The notes below the pieces were generated by a model. The model did no database searches. It was not told the DNA's origin and saw only the letters and a program-made list of their open reading frames with translations. The position numbers and the translations under genes were made by a program. A DNA stretch of 64,000 nt from Spirosoma spitsbergense DSM 19989 (GTDB taxonomy: Bacteria > Bacteroidota > Bacteroidia > Cytophagales > Spirosomataceae): NCBI RefSeq assembly GCF_000374085.1, contig NZ_KB893592.1, forward strand, positions 62,001-126,000, written 5' to 3'. Shown one piece after another: positions 14,860 to 23,160 of this stretch (the stretch's first letter is position 1; every line of letters begins with the position of its first letter).

Positions 14860-16908
14860 ATGAAAAAACTACTGATAGTCACTCTTTTACTCACTCATTC
14901 GCTCTTTCACCCTTTCACTCACTCTGCCTTTGCCCAGCGGCCGGCGGTGGAAGAGGATTATTACCGGATTGTAACCCTGCCCATCCCGGAGAACATCAAA
15001 ATGGAGGTAGGAGGGCTAGCTCCCCTGCCTGATGGACGGCTGGCCGTTTGTACACGCCGGGGCGACGTATGGCTGGTTAGTAATCCATATATGCAGGGTA
15101 GCCGTGTGCCGACCTACAAAAAGTTCGCATCGGGTTTACACGAACCCCTGGGCCTGATGTGGCACCCGAAGGGCTACTTTCTGTGTACCCAACGGGGGGA
15201 AGTAACCAAACTCGTGGATACTGATGGTGATGATGTGGCCGACGAATACAGTTCGTTTTACAAATGGCCGCTATCGGGCAATTACCACGAGTACAGTTAT
15301 GGCCCTCTGTTACTACCCGATGGCGATATGGTTATCACGCTCAACCTCGGCTGGATTGGCTACGGAGCCAGTCTGGCCAAGTGGCGCGGCTGGATGCTCA
15401 AACTAACCGAAGATGGTAAAATGACTCCCTGGGCAACGGGCCTGCGTTCGCCCGCGGGTTTTGGTATTCTGCGCGATGGCAGTATTCTGTACACCGAAAA
15501 CCAGGGCGACTGGGTAGGTTCCGGCCGGATGACGCACCTGACCAAGGGTGCTTTTGCGGGCAATCCATCGGGGTTACGCTGGTCGGGTGAACCGGGGTCG
15601 CCACTGGCTCTCAAACCCAGCGATGTACCCAGCACGGGCAAACCCATGTTTGAGGTGGCCAAAACCATAAAAGAGCTGAAAGTCCCCGCCATTTGGTTTC
15701 CGCATACGCTGATGGGCATCTCTACCTCCGATTTCAAACAGGATACGACCAAAGGAGCGTTTGGCCCATTTGCCGAACAACTGTTCGTGGGTGACCAGGG
15801 GCACAGCAAGATTATGCGCGTGGCACTGGAAAAAGTGAACGGCGAGTGGCAGGGCGCCTGCTTCCCCTTCCGCGAAGGGTTTCAGTCGGGTATTATCCGC
15901 ACCGTTTGGGGGCAGGATGGGTCCATGATTGTAGGTATGACCAGTCGGGGCTGGGCCGCTACGGGCAAAGATCCCTACGGCATTCAGCGACTGGTCTGGA
16001 CGGGCAAAACGCCCTTCGAGATGAAAACTATTACCTCCAAGCCTGATGGTTTTGAGGTAACCTTCACGTTACCCGTTGACCGCAAAACCGCTGAAAACCC
16101 AGATAATTACAGCCTGAACAGCTTTACATACATGTACCACAAAACCTACGGCAGCCCTATCATCGATACCCGTACTGTACCTATCCGGGGCATAGTAGTA
16201 GCTCCCGATGGTATGAGTGCCCGCATTGTGGCCGACACCGTCTTGCGCGAGGGCTACATTCACGAGGTAAAAGCGGAAGGTGTCCGGTCGGCATCGGGTA
16301 GTTTAGCCCTGCTACACCCCGTTGGCTATTACACGCTCAACGCCATTGCTCCCGGCGAGAAGTTGACCATAGCGGCTCGTGCTTCGGCTCCGGCCCATAA
16401 CCACGCCGATATGATGGCAATGGCTTCTACGAAAGATACTCCCCCTACCAATAGCAAAGGAAAAGCAGGAAAGCCAGCCGCAACAGCCCCGAAGAGTGCC
16501 AAACGCATCATAAGCATGCCCGACGACTGGACCAATGGTCCTGACCAAACGCTAACCATCAGCACGAAACCGGGGCTTAAATTCGATACCGACAAGTTGG
16601 AGGTGAAAGCCGGAAGTCGTATAAAACTCGTATTCAACAACAATGACGACATGCTGCACAACTTCGTGATTACGAAACCGGGAGAGGCCAACTCTGTAGG
16701 AGAAGCAGCCCTGAAACTAAACCTGAACGGCCCCAAAATGAACTATGTACCCAACACGCCCGACGTGTTGTATCACACAAATATTCTTCAGCCAGAGAGT
16801 GCGGAAACCATTTACTTCGTGGCCCCCGCCACACCGGGTAATTATCAATTTGTTTGCTCCTTCCCCGGCCACTACTCGCTCATGCAGGGAACGCTGGTAG
16901 TGAAATAG
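14860..16908 (+). CDS. Secreted beta-propeller fused to a plastocyanin/azurin-like copper domain
   Basis: 682 residues. The signal peptide (residues 1-25, ending HSAFAQ) has an unusual hydrophobic part encoded by CACTCATTCGCTC-type repeats. Residues 30-390 form a sugar-dehydrogenase-like propeller (GGLAPLPDGRLAVCTRRGDV, TDGDDVADEY, GLRSPAGFGILRDGSILYTE, DQGHSKIMRVALEK). An Ig-like part follows to about 480, then a low-complexity Ala/Lys/Thr linker, then a cupredoxin (about 550-682) whose type 1 copper ligands are all visible: His near 600 (MLHNF) and Cys, His and Met in FVCSFPGHYSLM (about 666, 671, 675). The copper domain probably passes electrons from the propeller's reaction to the respiratory chain (inference). 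A clear terminator follows. Confidence 0.85.
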   Translation: MKKLLIVTLLLTHSLFHPFTHSAFAQRPAVEEDYYRIVTLPIPENIKMEVGGLAPLPDGRLAVCTRRGDVWLVSNPYMQGSRVPTYKKFASGLHEPLGLMWHPKGYFLCTQRGEVTKLVDTDGDDVADEYSSFYKWPLSGNYHEYSYGPLLLPDGDMVITLNLGWIGYGASLAKWRGWMLKLTEDGKMTPWATGLRSPAGFGILRDGSILYTENQGDWVGSGRMTHLTKGAFAGNPSGLRWSGEPGSPLALKPSDVPSTGKPMFEVAKTIKELKVPAIWFPHTLMGISTSDFKQDTTKGAFGPFAEQLFVGDQGHSKIMRVALEKVNGEWQGACFPFREGFQSGIIRTVWGQDGSMIVGMTSRGWAATGKDPYGIQRLVWTGKTPFEMKTITSKPDGFEVTFTLPVDRKTAENPDNYSLNSFTYMYHKTYGSPIIDTRTVPIRGIVVAPDGMSARIVADTVLREGYIHEVKAEGVRSASGSLALLHPVGYYTLNAIAPGEKLTIAARASAPAHNHADMMAMASTKDTPPTNSKGKAGKPAATAPKSAKRIISMPDDWTNGPDQTLTISTKPGLKFDTDKLEVKAGSRIKLVFNNNDDMLHNFVITKPGEANSVGEAALKLNLNGPKMNYVPNTPDVLYHTNILQPESAETIYFVAPATPGNYQFVCSFPGHYSLMQGTLVVK

Positions 16909-16954
16909 TAAACGTGTTAAATGGCAGGCCACGTCCGTTTTGCCAAGAGCTACG

Positions 16955-16988
16955 AAATCCGGTTGAGGTGGTCCTCAACCGGATTTTT
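16955..16988 (+). terminator. Intrinsic terminator of the propeller-cupredoxin gene
   Basis: A 14-bp perfect stem (AAATCCGGTTGAGG with complement) and TGGT loop is followed by a short T run, about 50 nt past the stop codon. Confidence 0.9.
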
Positions 16989-17139
16989 CATTCCGTTCTT
17001 TATAGCATGCATGGCATCGTGTATAAACTGAGATAGCGGGATGAAAACGTTACTGAAAAACCACAAATTTGCAGACAAATCATCAACTAAAGTCGGTCTG
17101 ATACGTTTCTCCTTGTAGTTCTGCATTCACATACCTGTA

Positions 17140-17703
17140 ATGATCGCACATAAACTGAGTGGGCCCACTGTCATCCTGGTGGTAGCGCTGTTTCTCCAGC
17201 TTCCAGGCACGAGTTTATACGCCCAGCGCAAGCCCGACGAAACGTCTTACTATCGGACGGTACCCGTTCCAGCCCATTTGTTGCCCATCGAACGGGCGTA
17301 TGGTTCTTCGTCATTAGGGAGCGTTTATTTTTATGGGGGTAAAAAACTCTCCTCACCCTATTCGCTGGAAATACCTTTTTTTGAACTCAACGATCCCGAA
17401 GTAACCCATCATTTCAAGGCCTTTCGAACGTTGGTAACCGTCGGTCGCCTAACGGCGTTAGTACCCCTGGCTTATATTCTATTTCAGAATAATAACCGCT
17501 ACAACGGGGGAGCTTACTGGACGGTGTATGGCGGCTCGCTTGTGACCTCACTAACCCTTACAATAATTGGTAATGGACAGGTAAACAAAGCTGTAACACG
17601 TTATAACGACATGCTCAGCCAGCCCCGCATCGGTTTATCGGCTTCGCCCATTCCCATGACCGGACAAATAGCTGTTGGAGCGGGGGTCTCGCTGGGATTT
17701 TAA
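17140..17703 (+). CDS. Hypothetical secreted/membrane protein
   Basis: 187 residues, family not recognised. A cleavable signal peptide ends near SLYAQ (residue 29). Two hydrophobic stretches follow (VTVGRLTALVPLAYILF and SLVTSLTLTIIGNGQV), and the end PIPMTGQIAVGAGVSLGF looks like an outer-membrane beta-strand. Plausibly a small envelope protein. It is followed after 44 bp by the TPR gene on the same strand, so the two may be co-transcribed. Confidence 0.7.
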   Translation: MIAHKLSGPTVILVVALFLQLPGTSLYAQRKPDETSYYRTVPVPAHLLPIERAYGSSSLGSVYFYGGKKLSSPYSLEIPFFELNDPEVTHHFKAFRTLVTVGRLTALVPLAYILFQNNNRYNGGAYWTVYGGSLVTSLTLTIIGNGQVNKAVTRYNDMLSQPRIGLSASPIPMTGQIAVGAGVSLGF

Positions 17704-17747
17704 CCGGCGAATTGTCTGTTGCTTAGTTAGAATGTTACCCCTTCTTT

Positions 17748-18614
17748 ATGGAACTTCTGATGACTGTAGCCATTATCAGCTACATTATTTACCTCCGCTA
17801 CTATGCCGACCTCCGGACCAAATCGGATAAAGAACTGGATCAGTTACAGATAGGGGTAAAACTTTACAATACCGGCCAGGTGGAGTCCGCTTTCCACTAC
17901 TTCGATCAGACCATTCAGGAACATCCACAATGGAGCGTGGCGTACCTGTATCGGGCACGATGCCAGGTAAAACTCGGAAACATAGAAGCCGCCCTGTCCG
18001 ACTTGAAAACCGGCGAAAGTTATGATAATACAGTGGCAGATATTCACACCGAAATTGGGCGAATTCTATATGACCGACAAGAATTTGATAACGCCTTTGC
18101 GGAGTTCGACAAAGCTGTTTTTCATTCGCAGGGCCGCGACTCAATGGCCTACTACTGGCGGGGGCGTACGCGGCAGAAACTAAATCAGCCGCAGGAAGCG
18201 CAGCACGATCTGGACCAGGCCCTTGCGCTGGACGAACAAAGCAAAAATGGACTGCCTCCGGCAAGCACACCAACCGTCTTTTTCGATAAACGCCTGCTGA
18301 CCAACATTGCCTTTGTCCTGATCAATAGTATTGTGTTGCTGATTATTATCAAAAAATCACCGGTCATTCACTGGCCCTACATTATGGCGGCCAGTTCGGC
18401 AGCTGCCATCGGTTTTGCCGAACCGCGCAAAGGCTGGGTATTGGCTATCATCCAGTCGGCATCGCTCTGGATAGCATTCACCTTTTTCACCGACCATCCT
18501 ACCAATAATGAACTACGCGGACTGGAAGCATTTAACCTGTACGGCTCCATCGGCCTAACCTTCGTCGGTAGTTTTATCGGGGGGATTCTAAAACGGGCGA
18601 TGAAACCCAGGTGA
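17748..18614 (+). CDS. TPR-repeat membrane protein
   Basis: 288 residues. One N-terminal hydrophobic segment (MTVAIISYIIYLRYYA) is followed by about four tetratricopeptide units (LYNTGQVESAFHYFDQTIQE, AYLYRARCQVKLGNIEAALS, TEIGRILYDRQEFDNAFAEF, AYYWRGRTRQKLNQPQEAQH) and then by four hydrophobic segments in the last 100 residues. TPR units usually mediate protein-protein contact; the partner is unknown. No known family for the whole architecture. It ends before a bidirectional terminator shared with the tRNA. Confidence 0.8.
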   Translation: MELLMTVAIISYIIYLRYYADLRTKSDKELDQLQIGVKLYNTGQVESAFHYFDQTIQEHPQWSVAYLYRARCQVKLGNIEAALSDLKTGESYDNTVADIHTEIGRILYDRQEFDNAFAEFDKAVFHSQGRDSMAYYWRGRTRQKLNQPQEAQHDLDQALALDEQSKNGLPPASTPTVFFDKRLLTNIAFVLINSIVLLIIIKKSPVIHWPYIMAASSAAAIGFAEPRKGWVLAIIQSASLWIAFTFFTDHPTNNELRGLEAFNLYGSIGLTFVGSFIGGILKRAMKPR

Positions 18615-18698
18615 TTTTTAAACGCAGACGCGTGCAGTACCTCAATATAACGTTGCTCTTGCACGCATGGAGGATATTTCACACATCAATGAAAAAGG

Positions 18699-18739
18699 AA
18701 AACCCCTGATCGACTGCGTCACAGTTAATCAGGGGTTTT
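18699..18739. terminator. Bidirectional terminator between the TPR gene and tRNA-fMet
   Basis: Perfect 12-bp stem (AAAACCCCTGAT with complement) carrying A and T runs at its ends, so it can serve both the plus-strand gene and the minus-strand tRNA, whose 3' end is 6 nt away. Confidence 0.85.
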
Positions 18740-18744
18740 CTTAG

Positions 18745-18817
<73 letters not shown>

Positions 18818-18829
18818 GTGTTTGGTCTG

Positions 18830-18860
18830 CAAAAGTACGACGACTTTCTACAAATACAAC
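18830..18860 (-). promoter_or_regulatory. Promoter of tRNA-fMet
   Basis: On the minus strand, TTG (complement of 18857-18859), a 19-nt spacer and TACTTTTG (complement of 18830-18837) match the Bacteroidota primary sigma consensus TTG-N19-TAnnTTTG exactly. The predicted start is a few bases before the tRNA 5' end at 18817. Confidence 0.7.
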
Positions 18861-18964
18861 TACCTTTGTGTAAAAAAAGTTTATCTGCTATCGGAAACGT
18901 TTTCTGCTGGCAGGGAGTTGTTTGCTAAAGCCGCTGGTAATCAGCCAACGGGATCACCTCAATT

Positions 18965-19900
18965 ATGGATCAGGAAATTACGGAAAATATCCCGGCTGGC
19001 GATCTGTCAGTCAACCACAAAGCCGGTTTTGTCAGTATTGTTGGCAAACCCAACGTAGGGAAGTCAACGCTGATGAACCAACTCGTTGGCGAACGGCTCT
19101 CCATCATCACCGCCAAAGCGCAAACCACCCGGCACCGAATTATGGGTATCCTCAATGGAACCCATAACGGCCAGGAATTCCAACTCGTTTACTCCGACAC
19201 TCCCGGCATTATCAAGCCCCTGTACAAGCTCCAGGAATCGATGATGAGTTTCGTGCGCGGTTCCATCGAAGACGCCGACGTGATTCTATTCGTGACGGAT
19301 ATTTTTGAACTGCACGACGAAAATGACGTTATCGAACGACTGAAAAAGTCGGAGGTACCGGTTCTGCTGCTCATCAACAAGATTGACCACGCCACGCAGG
19401 AGCAGGTCAATGAAAAAATTGCATACTGGCAGGAGAACTTCACAGCACAGGAAATTATTCCCATATCGGCCCTCAATGGTTTCAACACGGAACATGTGTT
19501 TGAAAGTATCATAAGCCGACTGCCCCAACACCCGGCCTACTTTCCCAAAGATGAATTAACGGACAAACCGGAGCGCTTTTTTGCCTCGGAGATTATTCGG
19601 GAAAAGATTTTCCTGAATTACAAGAAAGAGGTGCCCTACAGCAGCGAGGTGGTCGTTACCGGTTTCAAGGAGAAAGAAGACATCATTGTTATTCAGGCCG
19701 AGATCCTGGTTGAGCGCGCTACACAACGGGCCATCCTACTGGGAGAGGGTGGAAAAATGATTAAAAAAACGGGCATCATGGCCCGCGAAGAACTGGAACG
19801 GTTTTTTGGTAAAAAAGTATTTTTAGAACAATTCGTTAAGGTCGAACCAGACTGGCGGCAAAAAGAACGCATGCTCAAGCGGCTGGGATACGACGAATAA
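18965..19900 (+). CDS. era: GTPase Era
   Basis: 311 residues. The N-terminal GTPase domain has G1 GKPNVGKST, G2 TTRH, G3 DTPG and G4 NKID; the C-terminal KH domain includes GEGGKMIKKTGIMAREELE. Era binds 16S rRNA near its 3' end and checks 30S assembly. Full length and all motifs intact. It heads an era-der pair, 92 bp apart, two ribosome-assembly GTPases on one strand, divergent from the initiator tRNA. Confidence 0.97.
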   Translation: MDQEITENIPAGDLSVNHKAGFVSIVGKPNVGKSTLMNQLVGERLSIITAKAQTTRHRIMGILNGTHNGQEFQLVYSDTPGIIKPLYKLQESMMSFVRGSIEDADVILFVTDIFELHDENDVIERLKKSEVPVLLLINKIDHATQEQVNEKIAYWQENFTAQEIIPISALNGFNTEHVFESIISRLPQHPAYFPKDELTDKPERFFASEIIREKIFLNYKKEVPYSSEVVVTGFKEKEDIIVIQAEILVERATQRAILLGEGGKMIKKTGIMAREELERFFGKKVFLEQFVKVEPDWRQKERMLKRLGYDE

Positions 19901-19992
19901 GTCGGAGTCATAAGCTGGCAAACCCGCAGGTAACCTGTACGTAAACCAGCCACTGAAAATCTATTGACTTACTCATTTACGACTTCATAATC

Positions 19993-21300
19993 ATGGCAAA
20001 TATTGTTGCAATTGTTGGCCGCCCCAATGTGGGTAAGTCAACCTTTTTCAATCGTCTGACCGAACAGCGGCAGGCAATTATGGATAACCAAAGTGGGGTT
20101 ACCCGCGATCGGCATTATGGTACGGCTGAGTGGAATAACCAATACTTTACCGTCATCGACACGGGTGGTTACGTAGTCGGTTCCGAAGATGTGTTTGAAG
20201 AATCTATTCGCGAACAGGTTGAGATAGCCATTCAGGAATCGACTGTGTTATTATTCCTGGTCGATACGCAAACGGGTATAACTGGCCTGGATGAAGACTT
20301 CGCCAATGTGTTACGCCGGTCCAATAAGCCTGTGTACGTCGTGGCTAACAAAGCCGAAACGGCAGAGCGTTCGCACAGTGCGGCTGAGTTCTACGGGCTC
20401 GGCCTGGGGGAACCTTACCCTATCTCGTCAATGACGGGTACGGGTACGGGCGATTTACTGGATGAGGTTATCAAGCATTTCCCGACAGCGGGCATTGAAA
20501 ACCCGGATGCGGGTATTCCACGCATTGCCATTCTGGGTCGTCCTAACGTGGGCAAGTCATCATTCCTGAACGTGTTAACGGGTCAGGATCGCAGTATTGT
20601 AACGGATATTGCCGGTACAACCCGCGATGCGATTGACACGCGCTACAAGGCATATGGCAAAGATTTTATCCTGACCGATACAGCCGGTATCCGGCGCAAG
20701 GCCCGTATTAATGACAATATTGAGTTTTATTCTACCCTGCGCGCCATCAAGGCAATGGAAGAATCCGACGTATGTATTATCATGCTTGATGCTACCCGTG
20801 GCCTCGAATCGCAGGATTTAACGATTATCGGTCAGGCCGTAAAAGCCAAAAAAGGGGTGGTCATCATGGTCAACAAATGGGATGCGGTTGAGAAAGACCA
20901 CCGTACAGCCGACGTGTTGCGAAAAGAAATGATTCAGCGGATGATGCCCATTGATTATGTTCCCATCATCTTTGCCTCGGTTCACGAAAAACAGCGTATT
21001 TTTCAGGTGATGGAAAAAGCGATGGAGGTGTTTGAAAACAAGACGAAGAAGGTGACTACTTCCAAACTGAACGAGGCCATGCAGCCCGAAATCGAGAAAT
21101 ATCCACCACCGGCGTTAAAGGGAAAGCACATAAAAATCAAATATATGCTACAGGTTCCAACGCCTTCGCCGACGTTCGTTTTCTTCTGTAACCTGCCTCA
21201 GTACGTGCAGGAGTCCTACCAGCGTTTTCTGGAGAATCGCCTTCGGGATCACTTCGATTTTACGGGTGTCCCCCTCACGCTCTTTTTCCGGCAGAAATAA
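19993..21300 (+). CDS. der: GTPase Der (EngA)
   Basis: 435 residues with two tandem GTPase domains, each with an intact P-loop (GRPNVGKST near residue 8, GRPNVGKSS near 179), DTGG/DTAG switch motifs and NK-x-(E/D) specificity motifs, then the KH-like C-terminal domain (residues about 350-435). Der acts in 50S ribosome assembly. The next feature is a strong terminator 15 nt after the stop. Confidence 0.97.
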   Translation: MANIVAIVGRPNVGKSTFFNRLTEQRQAIMDNQSGVTRDRHYGTAEWNNQYFTVIDTGGYVVGSEDVFEESIREQVEIAIQESTVLLFLVDTQTGITGLDEDFANVLRRSNKPVYVVANKAETAERSHSAAEFYGLGLGEPYPISSMTGTGTGDLLDEVIKHFPTAGIENPDAGIPRIAILGRPNVGKSSFLNVLTGQDRSIVTDIAGTTRDAIDTRYKAYGKDFILTDTAGIRRKARINDNIEFYSTLRAIKAMEESDVCIIMLDATRGLESQDLTIIGQAVKAKKGVVIMVNKWDAVEKDHRTADVLRKEMIQRMMPIDYVPIIFASVHEKQRIFQVMEKAMEVFENKTKKVTTSKLNEAMQPEIEKYPPPALKGKHIKIKYMLQVPTPSPTFVFFCNLPQYVQESYQRFLENRLRDHFDFTGVPLTLFFRQK

Positions 21301-21314
21301 CTCGCTGAAGCAGT

Positions 21315-21371
21315 AAAAATCAGTCCATCGGTCAACTAGAAAAAATCTAATTGACCGATGGACTGATTTTT
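21315..21371 (+). terminator. Intrinsic terminator of der
   Basis: A 21-bp perfect stem (21315-21335 with 21351-21371) with a 15-nt loop and a T run at its distal edge. The remaining spacer up to 21655 holds no gene I can support, only AT-rich leader DNA before the HTH gene. Confidence 0.9.
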
Positions 21372-21655
21372 TGTACCGTCCCCGGTTTTTGATTATACCG
21401 TTCCACTTTATCCGCTTATGAGTAGTCTGGATGCGCCGGTACGCCTTGATCATTACCTCAACAAATGACAGCAAGCTTGTGCCCGTTTCTAGGAAAACTA
21501 CTTACTTGTATGTTTTCGGACAGATAAATTGATGATATTGTCACAGAAAAGTGCCTTTAAATAAAAAATGTGCTCACGTTCAGCCGGTTAACGCTTTACA
21601 TATGTTTATTTTTAGTGTACCTTTCTGCCTTTATCTCCCTTTAAATACACCTACC

Positions 21656-21961
21656 ATGGTTACTGAAAAAATTGTAGATGATGAAAAGCGCATTGACCGG
21701 GCCGCTTATGTCCTGAAAGCCGTAGCACATCCTCTGCGAATAAAAATCATTCATATGCTGAATGAGAACGACGAACTAAACGTATCGGCGATCTATAAAA
21801 ACCTCAACGCGGAGCAATCCTTAATCTCACATCACCTGATCAATATGCGCGATAAAGGCATTCTTGATATACGGCGTAGTGGTAAGAATATTTACTATTT
21901 CCTGATTGATAAGGCCGTAGCCAACATCATCGACTGCATCTACGAAAGTAAACTAATGTAG
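21656..21961 (+). CDS. ArsR-family winged-helix regulator
   Basis: The ATG at 21656 gives 101 residues (MVTEKIVDDEKRIDRAAYVL); an upstream extension to 21551 is hydrophobic, lacks similarity and is probably not translated. The HTH is clear: VLKAVAHPLRIKIIHML, NVSAIYKNLNAEQSLISHHL, then the wing DIRRSGKNIYYFLID. No CxC metal site is seen in the usual alpha-3 position, so a non-metal signal is possible. No target is evident beside it; a bidirectional terminator separates it from ruvB. Confidence 0.88.
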   Translation: MVTEKIVDDEKRIDRAAYVLKAVAHPLRIKIIHMLNENDELNVSAIYKNLNAEQSLISHHLINMRDKGILDIRRSGKNIYYFLIDKAVANIIDCIYESKLM

Positions 21962-21977
21962 TAGTCGAGTATAAATA

Positions 21978-22023
21978 AAAAAATGTCGTCGGAAGTTAGC
22001 GCTACATCTGGACGACATTTTTT
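21978..22023. terminator. Bidirectional terminator between the HTH gene and ruvB
   Basis: A 13-bp perfect stem AAAAAATGTCGTC with its complement and a 20-nt loop, giving U tracts on both strands. The ruvB stop is 9 nt away. Confidence 0.9.
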
Positions 22024-22031
22024 ACTGTAAA

Positions 22032-23060
22032 CTAGCCGAACAACTCCCCTGTCCGGTAATTCGGTACAATGCCGAGGTGTATATACGCCTTCTCGGTTAC
22101 TTCCCGCCCACGTGCAGTTCGTTTCAAAAAGCCCTCCTGAATCAGGAAAGGCTCGTATACTTCTTCAATTGTATCGGACTCTTCACCACAGGCAGTTGAA
22201 ATAGTAGACAAACCCACCGGACCACCCTTAAATTTTTCGATAATGGTCAGTAAAATACGGTTATCCATATCGTCAAGCCCATTCTGATCGACCTCCAGTG
22301 CGCTTAGTGCAATTTCGGCAATTTCGATGTTGATAATACCCTTCCCTTTCACCTGGGCGAAATCACGGGTTCGGCGCAGCAGGTTATTGGCGATGCGGGG
22401 TGTTCCCCGGCTCCGGCGCGCAATTTCATAGGCTCCGGTTTCATCAATGGGTGTACTCAGAATAGCCGCCGACCGCTGCACAATACTGGTCAGTAACTCA
22501 GCATCGTAATATTCCAACCGACATCTAATGCCAAAACGTGCCCGTAGAGGGGCCGTCAGCATACCCGCCCGCGTAGTGGCCCCAATGAGGGTAAACGGAT
22601 TAAGTTTAATCTGAACCGTCCGTGCGTTGGGGCCGGAGTCCAGCATAATGTCAATCTTGTAATCTTCCATCGCCGAATACAGGTACTCTTCCACAATGGG
22701 GTTGAGCCGGTGTATTTCGTCAATAAAGAGCACATCATTTGGTTGCAGGTTCGTCAATAGACCTGCCAGATCACTCGGCTTGTCCAGCACCGGCCCGGAG
22801 GTCATTTTTATACTGGCACTGAGTTCATTGGCAATGATGTGCGACAGAGTAGTTTTACCCAAACCTGGAGGTCCGTGCAACAACACATGGTCGAGTGCTT
22901 CTCCCCGTTGCATGGCCGCCTTTACAAATACCTCAAGAAGTTCTATCTGTTTGGCCTGTCCTGTAAAATCAGTAAAGGAGAGGGGTCTGAGTGCCCGTTC
23001 AATCTCTTTATCGGTAGCGGTGAGCCCTTCACCTGAGCCTTTTAAAAAGTCGTTTCGCAT
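22032..23060 (-). CDS. ruvB: Holliday junction branch-migration helicase RuvB
   Basis: 342 residues. Walker [13 protein letters not shown], Walker [11 protein letters not shown], sensor 1 [11 protein letters not shown] and the C-terminal winged helix ([22 protein letters not shown]) are all intact. RuvB is the AAA+ motor that drives branch migration with RuvA during recombination repair. ruvA and ruvC are not adjacent, as usual in Bacteroidota. Its leader carries an 11-bp inverted repeat. Confidence 0.97.
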   Translation of the reverse strand: MRNDFLKGSGEGLTATDKEIERALRPLSFTDFTGQAKQIELLEVFVKAAMQRGEALDHVLLHGPPGLGKTTLSHIIANELSASIKMTSGPVLDKPSDLAGLLTNLQPNDVLFIDEIHRLNPIVEEYLYSAMEDYKIDIMLDSGPNARTVQIKLNPFTLIGATTRAGMLTAPLRARFGIRCRLEYYDAELLTSIVQRSAAILSTPIDETGAYEIARRSRGTPRIANNLLRRTRDFAQVKGKGIINIEIAEIALSALEVDQNGLDDMDNRILLTIIEKFKGGPVGLSTISTACGEESDTIEEVYEPFLIQEGFLKRTARGREVTEKAYIHLGIVPNYRTGELFG

Positions 23061-23089
23061 GGTTTTGATTCGTGCAGATCCGGCCAGAT

Positions 23090-23134
23090 TTTGACGTAAA
23101 AGCCGTGTTTATTTGCCCGGTCATTTACGTCAAA
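23090..23134. promoter_or_regulatory. Inverted repeat in the ruvB leader
   Basis: TTTGACGTAAA (23090-23100) and TTTACGTCAAA (23124-23134) are perfect complements 23 bp apart, 30-75 bp before the ruvB start. A TAAATTTG element, which fits the -7 consensus, overlaps the outer arm on the minus strand, though no well-spaced TTG precedes it. An operator is possible but unproven. Confidence 0.4.
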
Positions 23135-23160
23135 TTTACAAAAAAAACGGCACAAAATCG

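Noticed and set aside
21372-21655. Gene in the spacer after der
   Set aside because: Open frames here are short, lie across the terminator or antisense to der, and have no recognisable motifs.
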